Below, piece by piece: positions 1-7,664 of a DNA stretch of 33,639 nucleotides. The translations under genes and the position numbers were made by a program. Source of the stretch: Sulfitobacter sp. GTDB taxonomy: Bacteria > Pseudomonadota > Alphaproteobacteria > Rhodobacterales > Rhodobacteraceae. Within the stretch, counting starts at the first letter, position 1. Every line of letters starts with the position of its first letter. The stretch covers positions 1 through 33,639 of the forward strand of contig JAGXFI010000024.1 of assembly GCA_024637305.1 (NCBI GenBank), given 5' to 3'. The notes beneath the pieces were generated by a model. That model worked only from the letters and a program-made list of their open reading frames with translations, was not told where the DNA came from and searched no databases.

Positions 1-1413
1 GATGACAATTCGGCAGGCGAATGTTTTGGCGGCACCGCGCGGCTGGTGACGGCGATCAAGGATGCCAAGGCGCGCAGCAACAACGCGATCCTGGTGGACG
101 GCGGAGACCAGTTTCAGGGCACGCTGTTTTACACCTATTACAAGGGAAAGCTTGCCGCAGAGATGATGAACAAGCTCGGCTATGACGGGATGACCGTGGG
201 CAACCACGAATTCGATGACGGACCCGAGGTGCTGAGATCCTTCATGGAAGAGATCAACTTTCCCATTCTGATGTCTAATGCGGATATCAGCGCAGAGCCG
301 CTGCTGGCTGATGTTCTCGAAAAATCCACGGTGATCGAGCGTGGCGGCGAAAAAATCGGCCTGATCGGCCTTACGCCTGACGATACGGACGAGCTTGCCA
401 GCCCAGGGCCCAATATCGTTTTCACCGATCCCGTCGATGCCGTGCAGTCCGAAGTGGACCGCCTGACGGAGATGGGCGTCAACAAGATCATCGTGCTAAG
501 CCATTCCGGCTATGCCACCGATCTGCGCGTTGCGAGCGAAACAACCGGCGTGGACGTGATTGTGGGAGGCCATTCGAACACGCTGCTCAGCAATACCAAT
601 GAGCGGGCAGAGGGCCCGTATCCGACCATGGTCGGTGATACGGCCATCGTGCACGCCTACGCTTATGGCAAATATCTGGGGGAGTTGAACGTGACCTTTG
701 ATGACGCAGGCAAGGTCACCGAGGCCACGGGTGAGCCGATCCTGATCGATGCCTCGGTCGCGCAGGACGCCGAAACGGTTGCGCGTATCGCCGACATGGC
801 CAAGCCACTGGACGAGATCCGCAACAAGGTTGTTGCACAAACTTCCGCGCCGATTGACGGCGAGCGTGGATCCTGCCGCGCGGTTGAGTGCGCGATGGGC
901 AACCTCGTTGCTGACGCCATGCTGGACCGGGTCAAGGACCAGGGCGTCGAGATTGCGATCGCCAATGGTGGCGGCTTGCGCGCATCCATTGATGCGGGCG
1001 AGGTCACCATGGGCGAAGTCTTGACGGTGCTGCCGTTCCAGAACACGCTGTCCACTTTTCAAGTGACAGGTGCGACGGTGGTCGAGGCGTTGGAAAATGG
1101 TGCCAGCGAGATCGAGGAAGACGCAGGCCGCTTCGCGCAGGTTGCGGGGATCAGCTATACGATTGACAGCAAGGCTGAGGTCGGCAACCGGATCAGCGAC
1201 GTGATGGTCGGCGGTGCGCCGATCGAAATGGACAAAGTTTACGGCGTCGTTTCCAACAACTATGTGCGCAATGGCGGAGATGGCTACAAGATGTTTATCT
1301 CGGCAGACAATGCCTATGATTTCGGTCCCGATCTGGCCGACGTCACGGCGGAGTTTCTGGCCAAGAGCGGTGCCTATACGCCGTATACGGACGGCCGCAT
1401 CACCGTAAAGTAA
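1..1413 (+). CDS. 5'-nucleotidase / bifunctional metallophosphatase, UshA type (5' end missing)
   Basis: Secreted or periplasmic family hydrolase that removes phosphate from nucleotides and related phosphoesters for phosphate and nucleoside salvage. The reading frame is open from base 1 (it reads ECFGGTARLVTAIKDA before the first internal GTG at 46), so the true start and the signal peptide lie upstream of the window. Numbering from that GTG, the N-terminal metallophosphoesterase part shows GGDQFQG, GNHEFDDG, VLSHSG and GGHSNT, which supply the two-metal site. The C-terminal nucleotide-binding domain shows NGGGLRASI, LPFQNTL and YVRNGGDGY. A hairpin follows 14 bases after the stop. The family call is firm; the substrate is not readable from sequence. 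Confidence 0.93.
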   Translation, partial: DDNSAGECFGGTARLVTAIKDAKARSNNAILVDGGDQFQGTLFYTYYKGKLAAEMMNKLGYDGMTVGNHEFDDGPEVLRSFMEEINFPILMSNADISAEPLLADVLEKSTVIERGGEKIGLIGLTPDDTDELASPGPNIVFTDPVDAVQSEVDRLTEMGVNKIIVLSHSGYATDLRVASETTGVDVIVGGHSNTLLSNTNERAEGPYPTMVGDTAIVHAYAYGKYLGELNVTFDDAGKVTEATGEPILIDASVAQDAETVARIADMAKPLDEIRNKVVAQTSAPIDGERGSCRAVECAMGNLVADAMLDRVKDQGVEIAIANGGGLRASIDAGEVTMGEVLTVLPFQNTLSTFQVTGATVVEALENGASEIEEDAGRFAQVAGISYTIDSKAEVGNRISDVMVGGAPIEMDKVYGVVSNNYVRNGGDGYKMFISADNAYDFGPDLADVTAEFLAKSGAYTPYTDGRITVK

Positions 1414-1427
1414 GCATTGCAGAACCG

Positions 1428-1448
1428 GCAAAGGGCGCGCCTTGGTGC
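1428..1448 (+). repeat. direct repeat, left copy, flanking the sulfotransferase segment
   Basis: This 21-base stretch matches 2664-2684 at 20 of 21 positions. The shared uninterrupted core is GGCGCGCCTTGGTGC and the one mismatch is G versus T at position 6. The two copies lie 1236 bases apart in the same orientation, and both sit in terminator-like hairpins. See the right copy and the findings. Confidence 0.8.
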
Positions 1449-1459
1449 CAGCCCTTTGC
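1428..1459 (+). terminator. terminator-like hairpin after the nucleotidase gene
   Basis: Arms GCAAAGGGC (1428-1436) and GCCCTTTGC (1451-1459) form a perfect 9 bp stem around a 14-base loop. There is no T-run after it, so it is a weak intrinsic terminator by the usual rule. Its left half is repeated almost exactly at 2664-2684, on the far side of the sulfotransferase gene. Confidence 0.5.
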
Positions 1460-1484
1460 ATGTCATGGTGAAAATCGGAGGAAG

Positions 1485-1642
1485 ATGAGTAACCGGCTCA
1501 GCAAGCGTATGCGCCCGACAGCGAGATGCTCCCGAAGGTTTCGGGACCTTTGGCGCAGAGTTTCAAGCGGCCGCTGTGTGGGGAAAAGGTGCTCTTGGAG
1601 ATGACAGTTATTTGGAACTTACGCACCTATCAGGTATCTTAA
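1485..1642 (+). pseudogene. frameshifted remnant of an unknown gene start
   Basis: A GGAGG ribosome-binding site (1477-1481) precedes an ATG at 1485. Read directly, that ATG gives an Arg/Ser/Cys-rich product ending after 39 codons, which is what out-of-frame GC-rich DNA looks like. One frame over, from about 1493, the DNA reads like normal protein (PAQQAYAPDSEMLPKVSGPL, then AQSFKRPLCGEKVLLEMTV) up to TAA at 1640. A single missing base near codon 3 would join a good start to this frame. The base composition becomes AT-rich towards 1600-1640, so the gene may be cut off there. I do not recognise the parent family. This entry also accounts for most of the roughly 300-base gap between the nucleotidase and sulfotransferase genes. 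Confidence 0.4.
1612..1640 (+). promoter_or_regulatory. possible sigma-70 promoter of the sulfotransferase gene
   Basis: TTGGAA (1612-1617) and TATCTT (1635-1640) are separated by 17 bases, each matching 4 of 6 consensus positions, in an AT-rich stretch 80 bases before the start codon. This is a pattern match only. Confidence 0.3.
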
Positions 1643-1720
1643 CAATCACTTTTGTTTAGACGCCTGAAGCAAGAATTGCGTAGATGGCTTCGACATCATT
1701 ACCATCAAGGAATTTGATAG

Positions 1721-2605
1721 ATGACGAACCCGTTTCCACAGCGCACGAAAAAATACGACTCTGTTACCAGCTTTTCCAAAGTGTGGGAGCGATTTGAGCA
1801 ACGTCCCGGCGACGTATTTATCTGCACGCCCCCAAAAAGCGGAACGACATGGATGCAAACAATTTGCGGCATGTTGATCTTCGGTGACCCCGCCGTAAAC
1901 CCGGGAATAGGAACGACTTCTCGCTGGCTGGACAGTGCGTTCAACGACGAAGAAGAAGTTTTGGGTTCTCTTGAGGCCCAGACACACCGTAGATATATCA
2001 AAACGCACACACCCCTCGACGGCATCACATATCATGAAAACTGTATATATTTGGCCGTTTACCGACACCCGATTGACGTGTTTTTCTCTGGGCAGAACCA
2101 CATAAAGAACATGAAAGGTGACCATTTCAGCCACCAAATTGCGGATGACATTAACGAAGGTTTCCAGACGTTCGTCAGTCAACCTGCTTCGCTGACTCAG
2201 GATATAGGCGACACGTTGGAAAGTCTGGCAAACCATTATCTAAGCTTTGCAAAATGGCAGTCGCTTTCCAACATCCACATCTTTCACTATGCCGATATGA
2301 CACGTGACCTTAGGCACACCGTTTCGGCTGTGTCCGACACCTTGGGCTGTAGCTTTGAGGATGAATTGATCGACGCAATCACATCTGCAGCGACGTTTTC
2401 CAAGATGAAAGAGAATGCCGCTAAATATGCGCCTTCCGCTGATCAAGCCATTTGGAAGGATAATGCACAGTTTTTCGAGAGCGGAACCAGCAACAAGTGG
2501 GAAGGGATTTTGAATGAGACAAGCCTATTGATGTACAAGAAACGGATGAGCGAACTCCTCTCACCTAGTGAGCAGACATGGTTCGAATTTGGCGCGAGAG
2601 GCTAA
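1721..2605 (+). CDS. PAPS-dependent sulfotransferase (cytosolic SULT-like)
   Basis: Transfers a sulfuryl group from PAPS to a hydroxyl or amine acceptor; the acceptor is unknown. The 294-residue length fits the family. The 5'-phosphosulfate loop PKSGTTW is at residues 38-44. KTHTPL at 94-99 carries H96, matching the catalytic-base position of SULTs. The 3'-phosphate motif YRHPIDVFFS is at 114-123. SNKWEGIL near the C-terminus resembles the last PAPS-binding region. There is no signal peptide. AAGGA at 1707-1711 supports the start. The gene is richer in A+T than its neighbours: in 2041-2100 I count 28 G+C of 60, against 36 of 60 in 3841-3900. It stands alone between direct repeats, which suggests recent acquisition. 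The family call is firm. Confidence 0.9.
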   Translation: MTNPFPQRTKKYDSVTSFSKVWERFEQRPGDVFICTPPKSGTTWMQTICGMLIFGDPAVNPGIGTTSRWLDSAFNDEEEVLGSLEAQTHRRYIKTHTPLDGITYHENCIYLAVYRHPIDVFFSGQNHIKNMKGDHFSHQIADDINEGFQTFVSQPASLTQDIGDTLESLANHYLSFAKWQSLSNIHIFHYADMTRDLRHTVSAVSDTLGCSFEDELIDAITSAATFSKMKENAAKYAPSADQAIWKDNAQFFESGTSNKWEGILNETSLLMYKKRMSELLSPSEQTWFEFGARG

Positions 2606-2663
2606 GTCACTCTGGCCTCCTTTCGGTCATTGGCACCCTTGGCGTCAAACTGCATCACGAAAT

Positions 2664-2684
2664 GCAAATGGCGCGCCTTGGTGC
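2664..2684 (+). repeat. direct repeat, right copy, flanking the sulfotransferase segment
   Basis: Matches 1428-1448 at 20 of 21 bases, same orientation. The repeat ends exactly where the two hairpins diverge: the left copy continues CAGCCC and the right copy continues GCCTTTTTT. Confidence 0.8.
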
Positions 2685-2693
2685 GCCTTTTTT
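2670..2693 (+). terminator. intrinsic terminator after the sulfotransferase gene
   Basis: GGCGCGC (2670-2676), loop CTTG, GTGCGCC (2681-2687): a 7 bp stem with one G-T pair, followed by six T (2688-2693). The minus-strand MFS gene ends with its stop codon at 2692-2694, inside the T-run, so the element may also serve that gene. Confidence 0.75.
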
Positions 2694-3930
2694 ATGGCGC
2701 GGTTTCTTCCTGCGCCAAAACGGCCGTTTGGGGGGTGGATATGCGTGCGCCTGTTGAGGCCTGGAAATCACCCTTGTCCGCTTCTTTCACAGGGTCGCGC
2801 CGTGCGATGCGCCAAAGCGTGTAGCCAATGATCAAGACATGGCTGCCTGCGGTTACGGTGTAAAGTGCAAGCGGCCCCACCGCCCCCATGAGCGCACCGG
2901 CGATCAGCGGCCCCACGACCCCGCCGATGCCGTAAGTCAGCAGCAGACCGCCCGAAATCTGGATGGAAGTGCCTGGGGCTGCGTGGTCATTGGCGTGGGC
3001 CACGATCACCGGATATAATGCAAAGATCGAGCCGCCGAGAATGGCGGCGAGCAGTAGGTTCATCCCCTGCGTCTGGGGAGCCAGGACCAGAAATCCTATG
3101 TCGGCGGCCAGCGCCAGCACTGCGATACCGACCAGAACGCGGCGGCGGTCCATCTTGTCTGACAGAATGCCGACAGGGATCTGTGCCAGCGCGCCTGCGA
3201 GGATCGGAATGGAGGTGAACAGCGCGATGGTCGTCAATGTCAGGCCAAGCCGCTCGCCGTACACCGCTGCCAGCGTTCCGAACGAAGAGTTGGACACCCC
3301 GACCCAGAAGACCGCAAAGACCGCGACCGGAGAGTTCCGCCAAAGCGCCTTGAGGTCGAGCCGCACAGAGATGAGCGGGGCCGGCGACGAGGACGAGCTG
3401 AGAGCGGTTGGCACCAGCGCCAGCGCATAGAACATGGCACCAAGCGCAAACAGGACAAAGCCGTTCGGATCGCCCAGCGTCAGCATCATCTGGCCTGCGG
3501 TCGAAGCACCAAGGTTGACCATCGTATAGATGCCAAAGACGCGCCCCCGATTGGACGCACTGCTTTGATCGCTCAGCCAGCTTTCCACGATCATTGCCGC
3601 CCCGGCAAAGCAGAACCCGCAAAGGCCACGCAGAATTATCCACGCGACCGCGTCCACCATGATTGCACTGCCCAGCAACGAGACGGAAGCAAGCGCGGCC
3701 ATTGCTCCGAAAGCGCGGATGTGGCCCACATTGGCCACCAGTCGCGGTGCCATGATACAGCCCGACACGTATCCGATCGACCACCCCGTGCCCAACAGGC
3801 CCAAGGACAACGCCGAAAACCCCTCGGCGCTGCCGCGCACCGGCAGGACAAGCCCGTTGATGCCGCCCGCAAAGAGCAAAAACGCGGAACCGAGAAGAAG
3901 GGCCGCTATTGGGGCAAGTTGTCTGAGCAT
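2692..3930 (-). CDS. MFS transporter, YcaD-like
   Basis: A 412-residue major facilitator protein with about twelve hydrophobic segments starting right after MLRQLAPIAALLLGSAFLL. The inter-domain loop DRRRVLVG after SDKM is typical of MFS, and FALYPVIVAHANDHA resembles the YcaD/UMF branch, whose substrates are mostly unknown. The frame is open further upstream to 4233, but the start at 3930 is preferred: it begins at the first membrane segment and is preceded by AGAGG, while the longer version would overlap the divergent SRAP gene. It shares a 79-base divergent promoter region with that gene. The C-terminal tail after the last helix is hydrophilic. The substrate cannot be inferred. Confidence 0.85.
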   Translation of the reverse strand: MLRQLAPIAALLLGSAFLLFAGGINGLVLPVRGSAEGFSALSLGLLGTGWSIGYVSGCIMAPRLVANVGHIRAFGAMAALASVSLLGSAIMVDAVAWIILRGLCGFCFAGAAMIVESWLSDQSSASNRGRVFGIYTMVNLGASTAGQMMLTLGDPNGFVLFALGAMFYALALVPTALSSSSSPAPLISVRLDLKALWRNSPVAVFAVFWVGVSNSSFGTLAAVYGERLGLTLTTIALFTSIPILAGALAQIPVGILSDKMDRRRVLVGIAVLALAADIGFLVLAPQTQGMNLLLAAILGGSIFALYPVIVAHANDHAAPGTSIQISGGLLLTYGIGGVVGPLIAGALMGAVGPLALYTVTAGSHVLIIGYTLWRIARRDPVKEADKGDFQASTGARISTPQTAVLAQEETAP

Positions 3931-4009
3931 TCTCGACCTCTTGTGATTGAGGTGCAATGCTGCCAGCCTGCGCGGCGGTTTACAAACGGATAGATGAAAG
4001 GAGCGGGGA

Positions 4010-4675
4010 ATGTGTGGGCGCATGGCATTGACCCTGCCGATGGATGCCATGGCACATATGTTCGCGGCAACGCCGGGGAATGATCTGCCCGACGTGCCCG
4101 AATATAATGTCTGTCCAACGACGCAAGTGCCGGTTGTGTTCACACCGGACGGCACGCGGCGGCTTGGTGCGATGCGGTGGGGGCTGATTCCGCAGTGGTA
4201 CAAAAAGCCGAACGACGGGCCGCTGCTGATCAATGCGCGCGCGGAAACAGTGTTAGAGAAATCTGCCTTTCGTATGGCCGTACGCGAAAGGCGCGCGCTT
4301 GTCGTGGCGTCGGGATTTTATGAGTGGACCAAAGATGCCGAAGGCGGGCGCGATCCGTGGTACATTACGCGCGAAGACGGCGGGCCGCTGGCTTTGGCAG
4401 CGATCTGGCAGGATTGGCGCATGCCGGACGGTGCACAGGAAATGCGGACGGTCGCGGTGCTGACGGCAGGTGCAAATGAGGCGATGTCTGCGATCCACCA
4501 CCGAATGCCAGTCGTCATCGAACAGAACGACTGGCCTTTGTGGCTGGGCGAGGCTGGCGTCGGTGCCGCACCGCTGATACGCGCGGCGGAAAACGACGTG
4601 CTGAAATGGCACCGCGTGGGCCGTGCCGTAAACTCGAACCGGTCAAGCGGACCGGAGCTGATCGAGCCGGTTTAG
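4010..4675 (+). CDS. SOS-response-associated peptidase (SRAP/YedK, HMCES family)
   Basis: Acts on abasic sites in single-stranded DNA, forming a protective thiazolidine crosslink through its N-terminal cysteine. The 221-residue protein begins MCGR, so Cys2 becomes N-terminal after methionine removal. The other active-site residues are at the family positions: N75 in LLINARAET, E105 in SGFYEW, and H163 in IHHRMPV. RWGLIPQW is another family hallmark. AAAGGAG at 3997-4003 supports the start, which is fixed anyway by the need for Cys at position 2. It is transcribed divergently from the MFS gene and followed by a clear terminator. I saw no obvious LexA box by eye. Confidence 0.95.
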   Translation: MCGRMALTLPMDAMAHMFAATPGNDLPDVPEYNVCPTTQVPVVFTPDGTRRLGAMRWGLIPQWYKKPNDGPLLINARAETVLEKSAFRMAVRERRALVVASGFYEWTKDAEGGRDPWYITREDGGPLALAAIWQDWRMPDGAQEMRTVAVLTAGANEAMSAIHHRMPVVIEQNDWPLWLGEAGVGAAPLIRAAENDVLKWHRVGRAVNSNRSSGPELIEPV

Positions 4676-4679
4676 GCGC

Positions 4680-4711
4680 AAGGGGTCGCACAAATGGCGA
4701 CACCCTTTTTT
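4680..4711 (+). terminator. intrinsic terminator after the SRAP gene
   Basis: AAGGGGTCGC (4680-4689) pairs with GCGACACCCTT (4697-4707) with one bulged base, followed by a run of T to 4711. It lies between the convergent SRAP and cupredoxin-like genes. Confidence 0.7.
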
Positions 4712-4730
4712 CTGTACCTTGCCCGATGGA

Positions 4731-5075
4731 TCAGTTGTTCGGGGGCGGGTTGAAGTCGAGACTGCCTTCCATATAGACGGCGTCCACCGCCAGACCGCCG
4801 AACGCGGACTGCATGCCCGTTTCGATCAGGACCTGGTGAGCCATGCCGCTCGCGATCGGGCCGGTTGTCCAGGCATCGTTCTGGGCGGTGATTGTGTGCT
4901 CGCCGCCGCTTTCGTTTGAGAAAACGACCGTGTCACCGGGCTGAACATAGATCACCGCCGGGAAATAGGCTTGGTCTAAAATGATGACGCTGTGATCTTC
5001 GGCGCTGGCGATGCCTGCAGAGAAAATCAGTGCAGTTGCAAGGGTGGCAGTGCCCTTACGAAAAACTTCAAGCAT
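4731..5075 (-). CDS. small periplasmic cupredoxin-like protein lacking cysteine
   Basis: 114 residues with a signal peptide (basic MLEVFRKG, hydrophobic core, likely cut after ASA at residue 25). The mature part has the plastocyanin/amicyanin-type pattern: an early strand with YVQPGDTVVFSNE, then GGEHTI with H60 where the first copper ligand normally lies. The C-terminal ligand loop, normally Cys-x(n)-His-x(n)-Met, reads AFGGLAVDAVYMEG here. M102 is in the expected Met-x-Gly position but there is no cysteine anywhere in the protein. A type 1 copper site is therefore not expected. AAGGAG precedes the start. It lies 109 bases downstream of the LysR gene on the same strand. Fold call moderate; function unknown. 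Confidence 0.7.
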   Translation of the reverse strand: MLEVFRKGTATLATALIFSAGIASAEDHSVIILDQAYFPAVIYVQPGDTVVFSNESGGEHTITAQNDAWTTGPIASGMAHQVLIETGMQSAFGGLAVDAVYMEGSLDFNPPPNN

Positions 5076-5184
5076 GAGAATGCTCCTTGTGACGGCCCCA
5101 CCCGGTTACAACTATGTTAGATTTAACCTTTGAATGTGGCGGAATTTGGGCGGGGCGCGGGTTTTGACGGAATTCGCCGCCCGA

Positions 5185-6090
5185 TCACTCACCGCCCGCT
5201 GCAAGGGTTTCCGTCTGGCCGGCGAGCCAGTCGCAGAATGCGGCAAGCGCTGGTGGAGTTGGGCGGTCTTCGGGCCAGACCAGATAATAGCTGCCTATGC
5301 TTTGTGTCGTTTGTGTGGAGGCGAGCGCCAGTTGCCCCTCGCGAAGGTAAGGTTCGGCAACAAAGGTCGGCAGAAGGGCGATGCCCAGACCGTGGATAGC
5401 CGCCTGCGCCATGGTGGCGAATTGATCGAACATCATGCCGCCGGGCGCGGATTCTTTTATCTCCAGTTCCGCCAACCAGCGCGCCCAGCCGCGAGGACGG
5501 GTTTCCAGATGCAGCAGCGGATGCCCGAGCATTTGCCGAGGATCATCAAACGGTGCGCCGTCCAGATCCGGTGCGCAAACCGGCACGACCGTTTCGGGCA
5601 TCAAGGGCAGGAAATGCACGCCCGGCCAGTCTTCGTGCCCGAAATGGATCGCGGCATCAAAACGGCTGGTGGCAAAGCTGAAAGGATGCAGCCGCGTAGA
5701 CAGGTTTACGGTTACCTCCGGGTGGGCCGCCGCGAAGTTGCCAAGGCGGGGGGCAAGCCAGTGCATCGCGAAAGCCGGCAGTATCGCCAGCGTCAAGGTG
5801 CCGGTACGCCGTTCGGTGCGCGCGGTGATCGACGCCTGCGCCAGACGGGCGAGGACATCACGTACTTCGCGCACATAGTCCGATCCGGTTTCCGTCAGCA
5901 CGAGGTTGCGCCCCTGCCGCGCCATCAGCGTGACGCCCAACTGTTCCTCCAGCGTCTTGATCTGGCGGCTGACTGCGCTTTGCGTCAGCGACAGCTCCGT
6001 CGCGGCACGCGTCGCGCTGCCCAGCCTGGCCGCCGCTTCGAAGGCAAGCAGCGCGCTGACAGAAGGCAGGTAGCGGCGCGGGGCGATCAT
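5185..6090 (-). CDS. LysR-family transcriptional regulator, likely regulator of gcdH
   Basis: 301 residues. The N-terminal winged helix-turn-helix covers roughly residues 5-65 (LPSVSALLAFEAAARLGSAT, then LSLTQSAVSRQIKTLEEQLG). The rest is a periplasmic-binding-like effector domain. The sequence style matches the GcvA-like subgroup. It is divergent from glutaryl-CoA dehydrogenase with 102 bases between the starts, the usual arrangement for a LysR protein controlling its neighbour. GcdR-type regulators next to gcdH are known in other proteobacteria. The effector is inferred to be a glutarate or lysine-degradation intermediate. I did not identify a convincing operator. Confidence 0.88.
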   Translation of the reverse strand: MIAPRRYLPSVSALLAFEAAARLGSATRAATELSLTQSAVSRQIKTLEEQLGVTLMARQGRNLVLTETGSDYVREVRDVLARLAQASITARTERRTGTLTLAILPAFAMHWLAPRLGNFAAAHPEVTVNLSTRLHPFSFATSRFDAAIHFGHEDWPGVHFLPLMPETVVPVCAPDLDGAPFDDPRQMLGHPLLHLETRPRGWARWLAELEIKESAPGGMMFDQFATMAQAAIHGLGIALLPTFVAEPYLREGQLALASTQTTQSIGSYYLVWPEDRPTPPALAAFCDWLAGQTETLAAGGE

Positions 6091-6192
6091 CTATGCGTTT
6101 TGCTCATGGTTTGAGGATAAAGCAGCGATAGAGGTTTGTCGTGTTTTCTGCAATACTGCGCGTAAGCGACCCTTCAATCGAAAGGAATCTAC

Positions 6193-7416
6193 ATGAATTC
6201 GCAAGCACCGATTCTCAAAGCCAAAGACGCGCCCGATCTGGGTCGTTTCGAATGGTCCGACCCGCTGCGCCTGTCCGAGCAACTTTCTGAAGATGAACGC
6301 ATGATTCAGGAAAGCGCCAAGTCCTACGCGCAGGAAAAACTGCAGCCGCGCATCATCAAGGCATTCGCTGATGAGGAAACAGACGCGGGTATTTTCCGGG
6401 AAATGGGTGATATGGGGCTGTTGGGCGTCACCGTGCCCGAAGAATATGGTGGCCTGGGCGGTTCGTATGTCAGCTATGGTCTCGTGGCGCGCGAGGTAGA
6501 GCGTGTGGACAGCGGTTACCGGTCGATGATGTCAGTGCAAAGTTCTCTGGTGATGTATCCCATCTACGCCTACGGGTCCGAGGCACAGCGCAAGAAGTAT
6601 CTGCCAAAGCTTTCTTCGGGCGAATGGATCGGCTGTTTCGGTCTCACCGAGCCGGACGCGGGGTCCGACCCTGCCGGCATGAAAACGCGCGCGGTCAAGA
6701 CGGCCACCGGCTACAAGATCACCGGATCCAAGATGTGGATCTCCAACGCGCCCATCGCGGATGTGTTCGTTGTCTGGGCCAAGTCCGACGATCATGGCGG
6801 CGCGATCCGCGGTTTCGTGCTAGAAAAAGGCATGGAAGGTCTGAGCGCGCCCAAGATCGGCAACAAGCTGTCGTTGCGTGCGTCGATCACGGGTGAAATC
6901 GTGATGAAGGATGTCGAAGTGGGCGAGGACGCCTTGCTGCCGAACGTGCAGGGGCTGAAAGGTCCGTTCGGCTGTCTGAACCGTGCGAGGTACGGTATCA
7001 GCTGGGGTGCGATGGGGGCGGCCGAATTCTGCTGGCATGCCGCGTTGCAGTACGGTCTGGATCGCAAGCAGTTCAATAAACCGCTGGCGCAGACGCAGCT
7101 GTTCCAGAAAAAGCTCGCGGATATGATGACGGAAATCACCCTGGGTTTGCAGGCATCCTTGCAGGTCGGCCGTCTGATGGACAACGCCAATGCGGCCCCC
7201 GAGATGATCTCGATCGTCAAGCGCAACAACTGCGGCAAGGCGTTGGACATTGCCCGGATGAGCCGCGACATGCACGGAGGCAATGGCATCTCCGGCGAGT
7301 TTCAGGTGATGCGCCACATGATGAACCTTGAGACGGTCAATACATATGAAGGAACGCACGACGTTCACGCGCTGATCCTTGGGCGTGCGCAAACCGGGCT
7401 ACAGGCGTTCTTCTGA
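6193..7416 (+). CDS. gcdH: glutaryl-CoA dehydrogenase
   Basis: FAD enzyme that oxidises and decarboxylates glutaryl-CoA to crotonyl-CoA in lysine, tryptophan and glutarate breakdown. 407 residues, full family length. Acyl-CoA dehydrogenase signatures are clear: [45 protein letters not shown]. The catalytic base is E386 in [37 protein letters not shown] is typical of the glutaryl-CoA branch. AAAGGA stands just before the ATG. It is divergent from a LysR gene and followed by a strong hairpin. Confidence 0.95.
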   Translation: MNSQAPILKAKDAPDLGRFEWSDPLRLSEQLSEDERMIQESAKSYAQEKLQPRIIKAFADEETDAGIFREMGDMGLLGVTVPEEYGGLGGSYVSYGLVAREVERVDSGYRSMMSVQSSLVMYPIYAYGSEAQRKKYLPKLSSGEWIGCFGLTEPDAGSDPAGMKTRAVKTATGYKITGSKMWISNAPIADVFVVWAKSDDHGGAIRGFVLEKGMEGLSAPKIGNKLSLRASITGEIVMKDVEVGEDALLPNVQGLKGPFGCLNRARYGISWGAMGAAEFCWHAALQYGLDRKQFNKPLAQTQLFQKKLADMMTEITLGLQASLQVGRLMDNANAAPEMISIVKRNNCGKALDIARMSRDMHGGNGISGEFQVMRHMMNLETVNTYEGTHDVHALILGRAQTGLQAFF

Positions 7417-7440
7417 AGCCAATTACATTCGAGATCTGGG

Positions 7441-7473
7441 GCCCGCGCAGCGATTGCGCGGGCCTTTGTTTTG
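7441..7473 (+). terminator. terminator after gcdH
   Basis: GCCCGCGCA (7441-7449), loop GCGAT, TGCGCGGGC (7455-7463): a perfect 9 bp stem followed by a T-rich tail (CTTTGTTTTG). Confidence 0.8.
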
Positions 7474-7664
7474 TGTGCCGCTGAATGAGCACGGGGGTTG
7501 ATGCGCGTGAAAAACACGGCGAGCATTAGGCGTAAGCTGAGATAATTTTGCACCATTGAGACGAAAATTCAGCCTGAAAACGTATTTTAGCCAACAGCCT
7601 TTTGCGTGTTAATCGAAAATTTTGACAAATTATATAACGTACGAAGAACTGAAAGGTTCCAGAG

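Noticed and set aside
496-1461. Long minus-strand ORF (321 codons) opposite the nucleotidase gene
   Set aside because: It mirrors a strongly recognised gene, has no family motifs and a composition typical of antisense frames in GC-rich DNA.
3931-4233. N-terminal extension of the MFS gene into the SRAP gene
   Set aside because: The extension has no membrane segment or family support and overlaps the divergent SRAP gene; a start at the first helix has a ribosome site.
5134-6114. Long plus-strand ORF opposite the LysR gene
   Set aside because: Rich in Arg, Gln and Gly with no motif; the opposite strand has a complete LysR protein.
6091-6192. LysR operator (T-N11-A dyad) between the LysR gene and gcdH
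   Set aside because: Several loose matches exist and none has clear dyad symmetry, so no site is called.
7622-7650. TTGACA before the secreted-protein gene as a promoter
   Set aside because: The -35 is perfect, but the position 17 bases on reads AGAACT, and the nearby TATA-like sequence is at the wrong spacing. The AT-rich region probably has a promoter, but I cannot place it.
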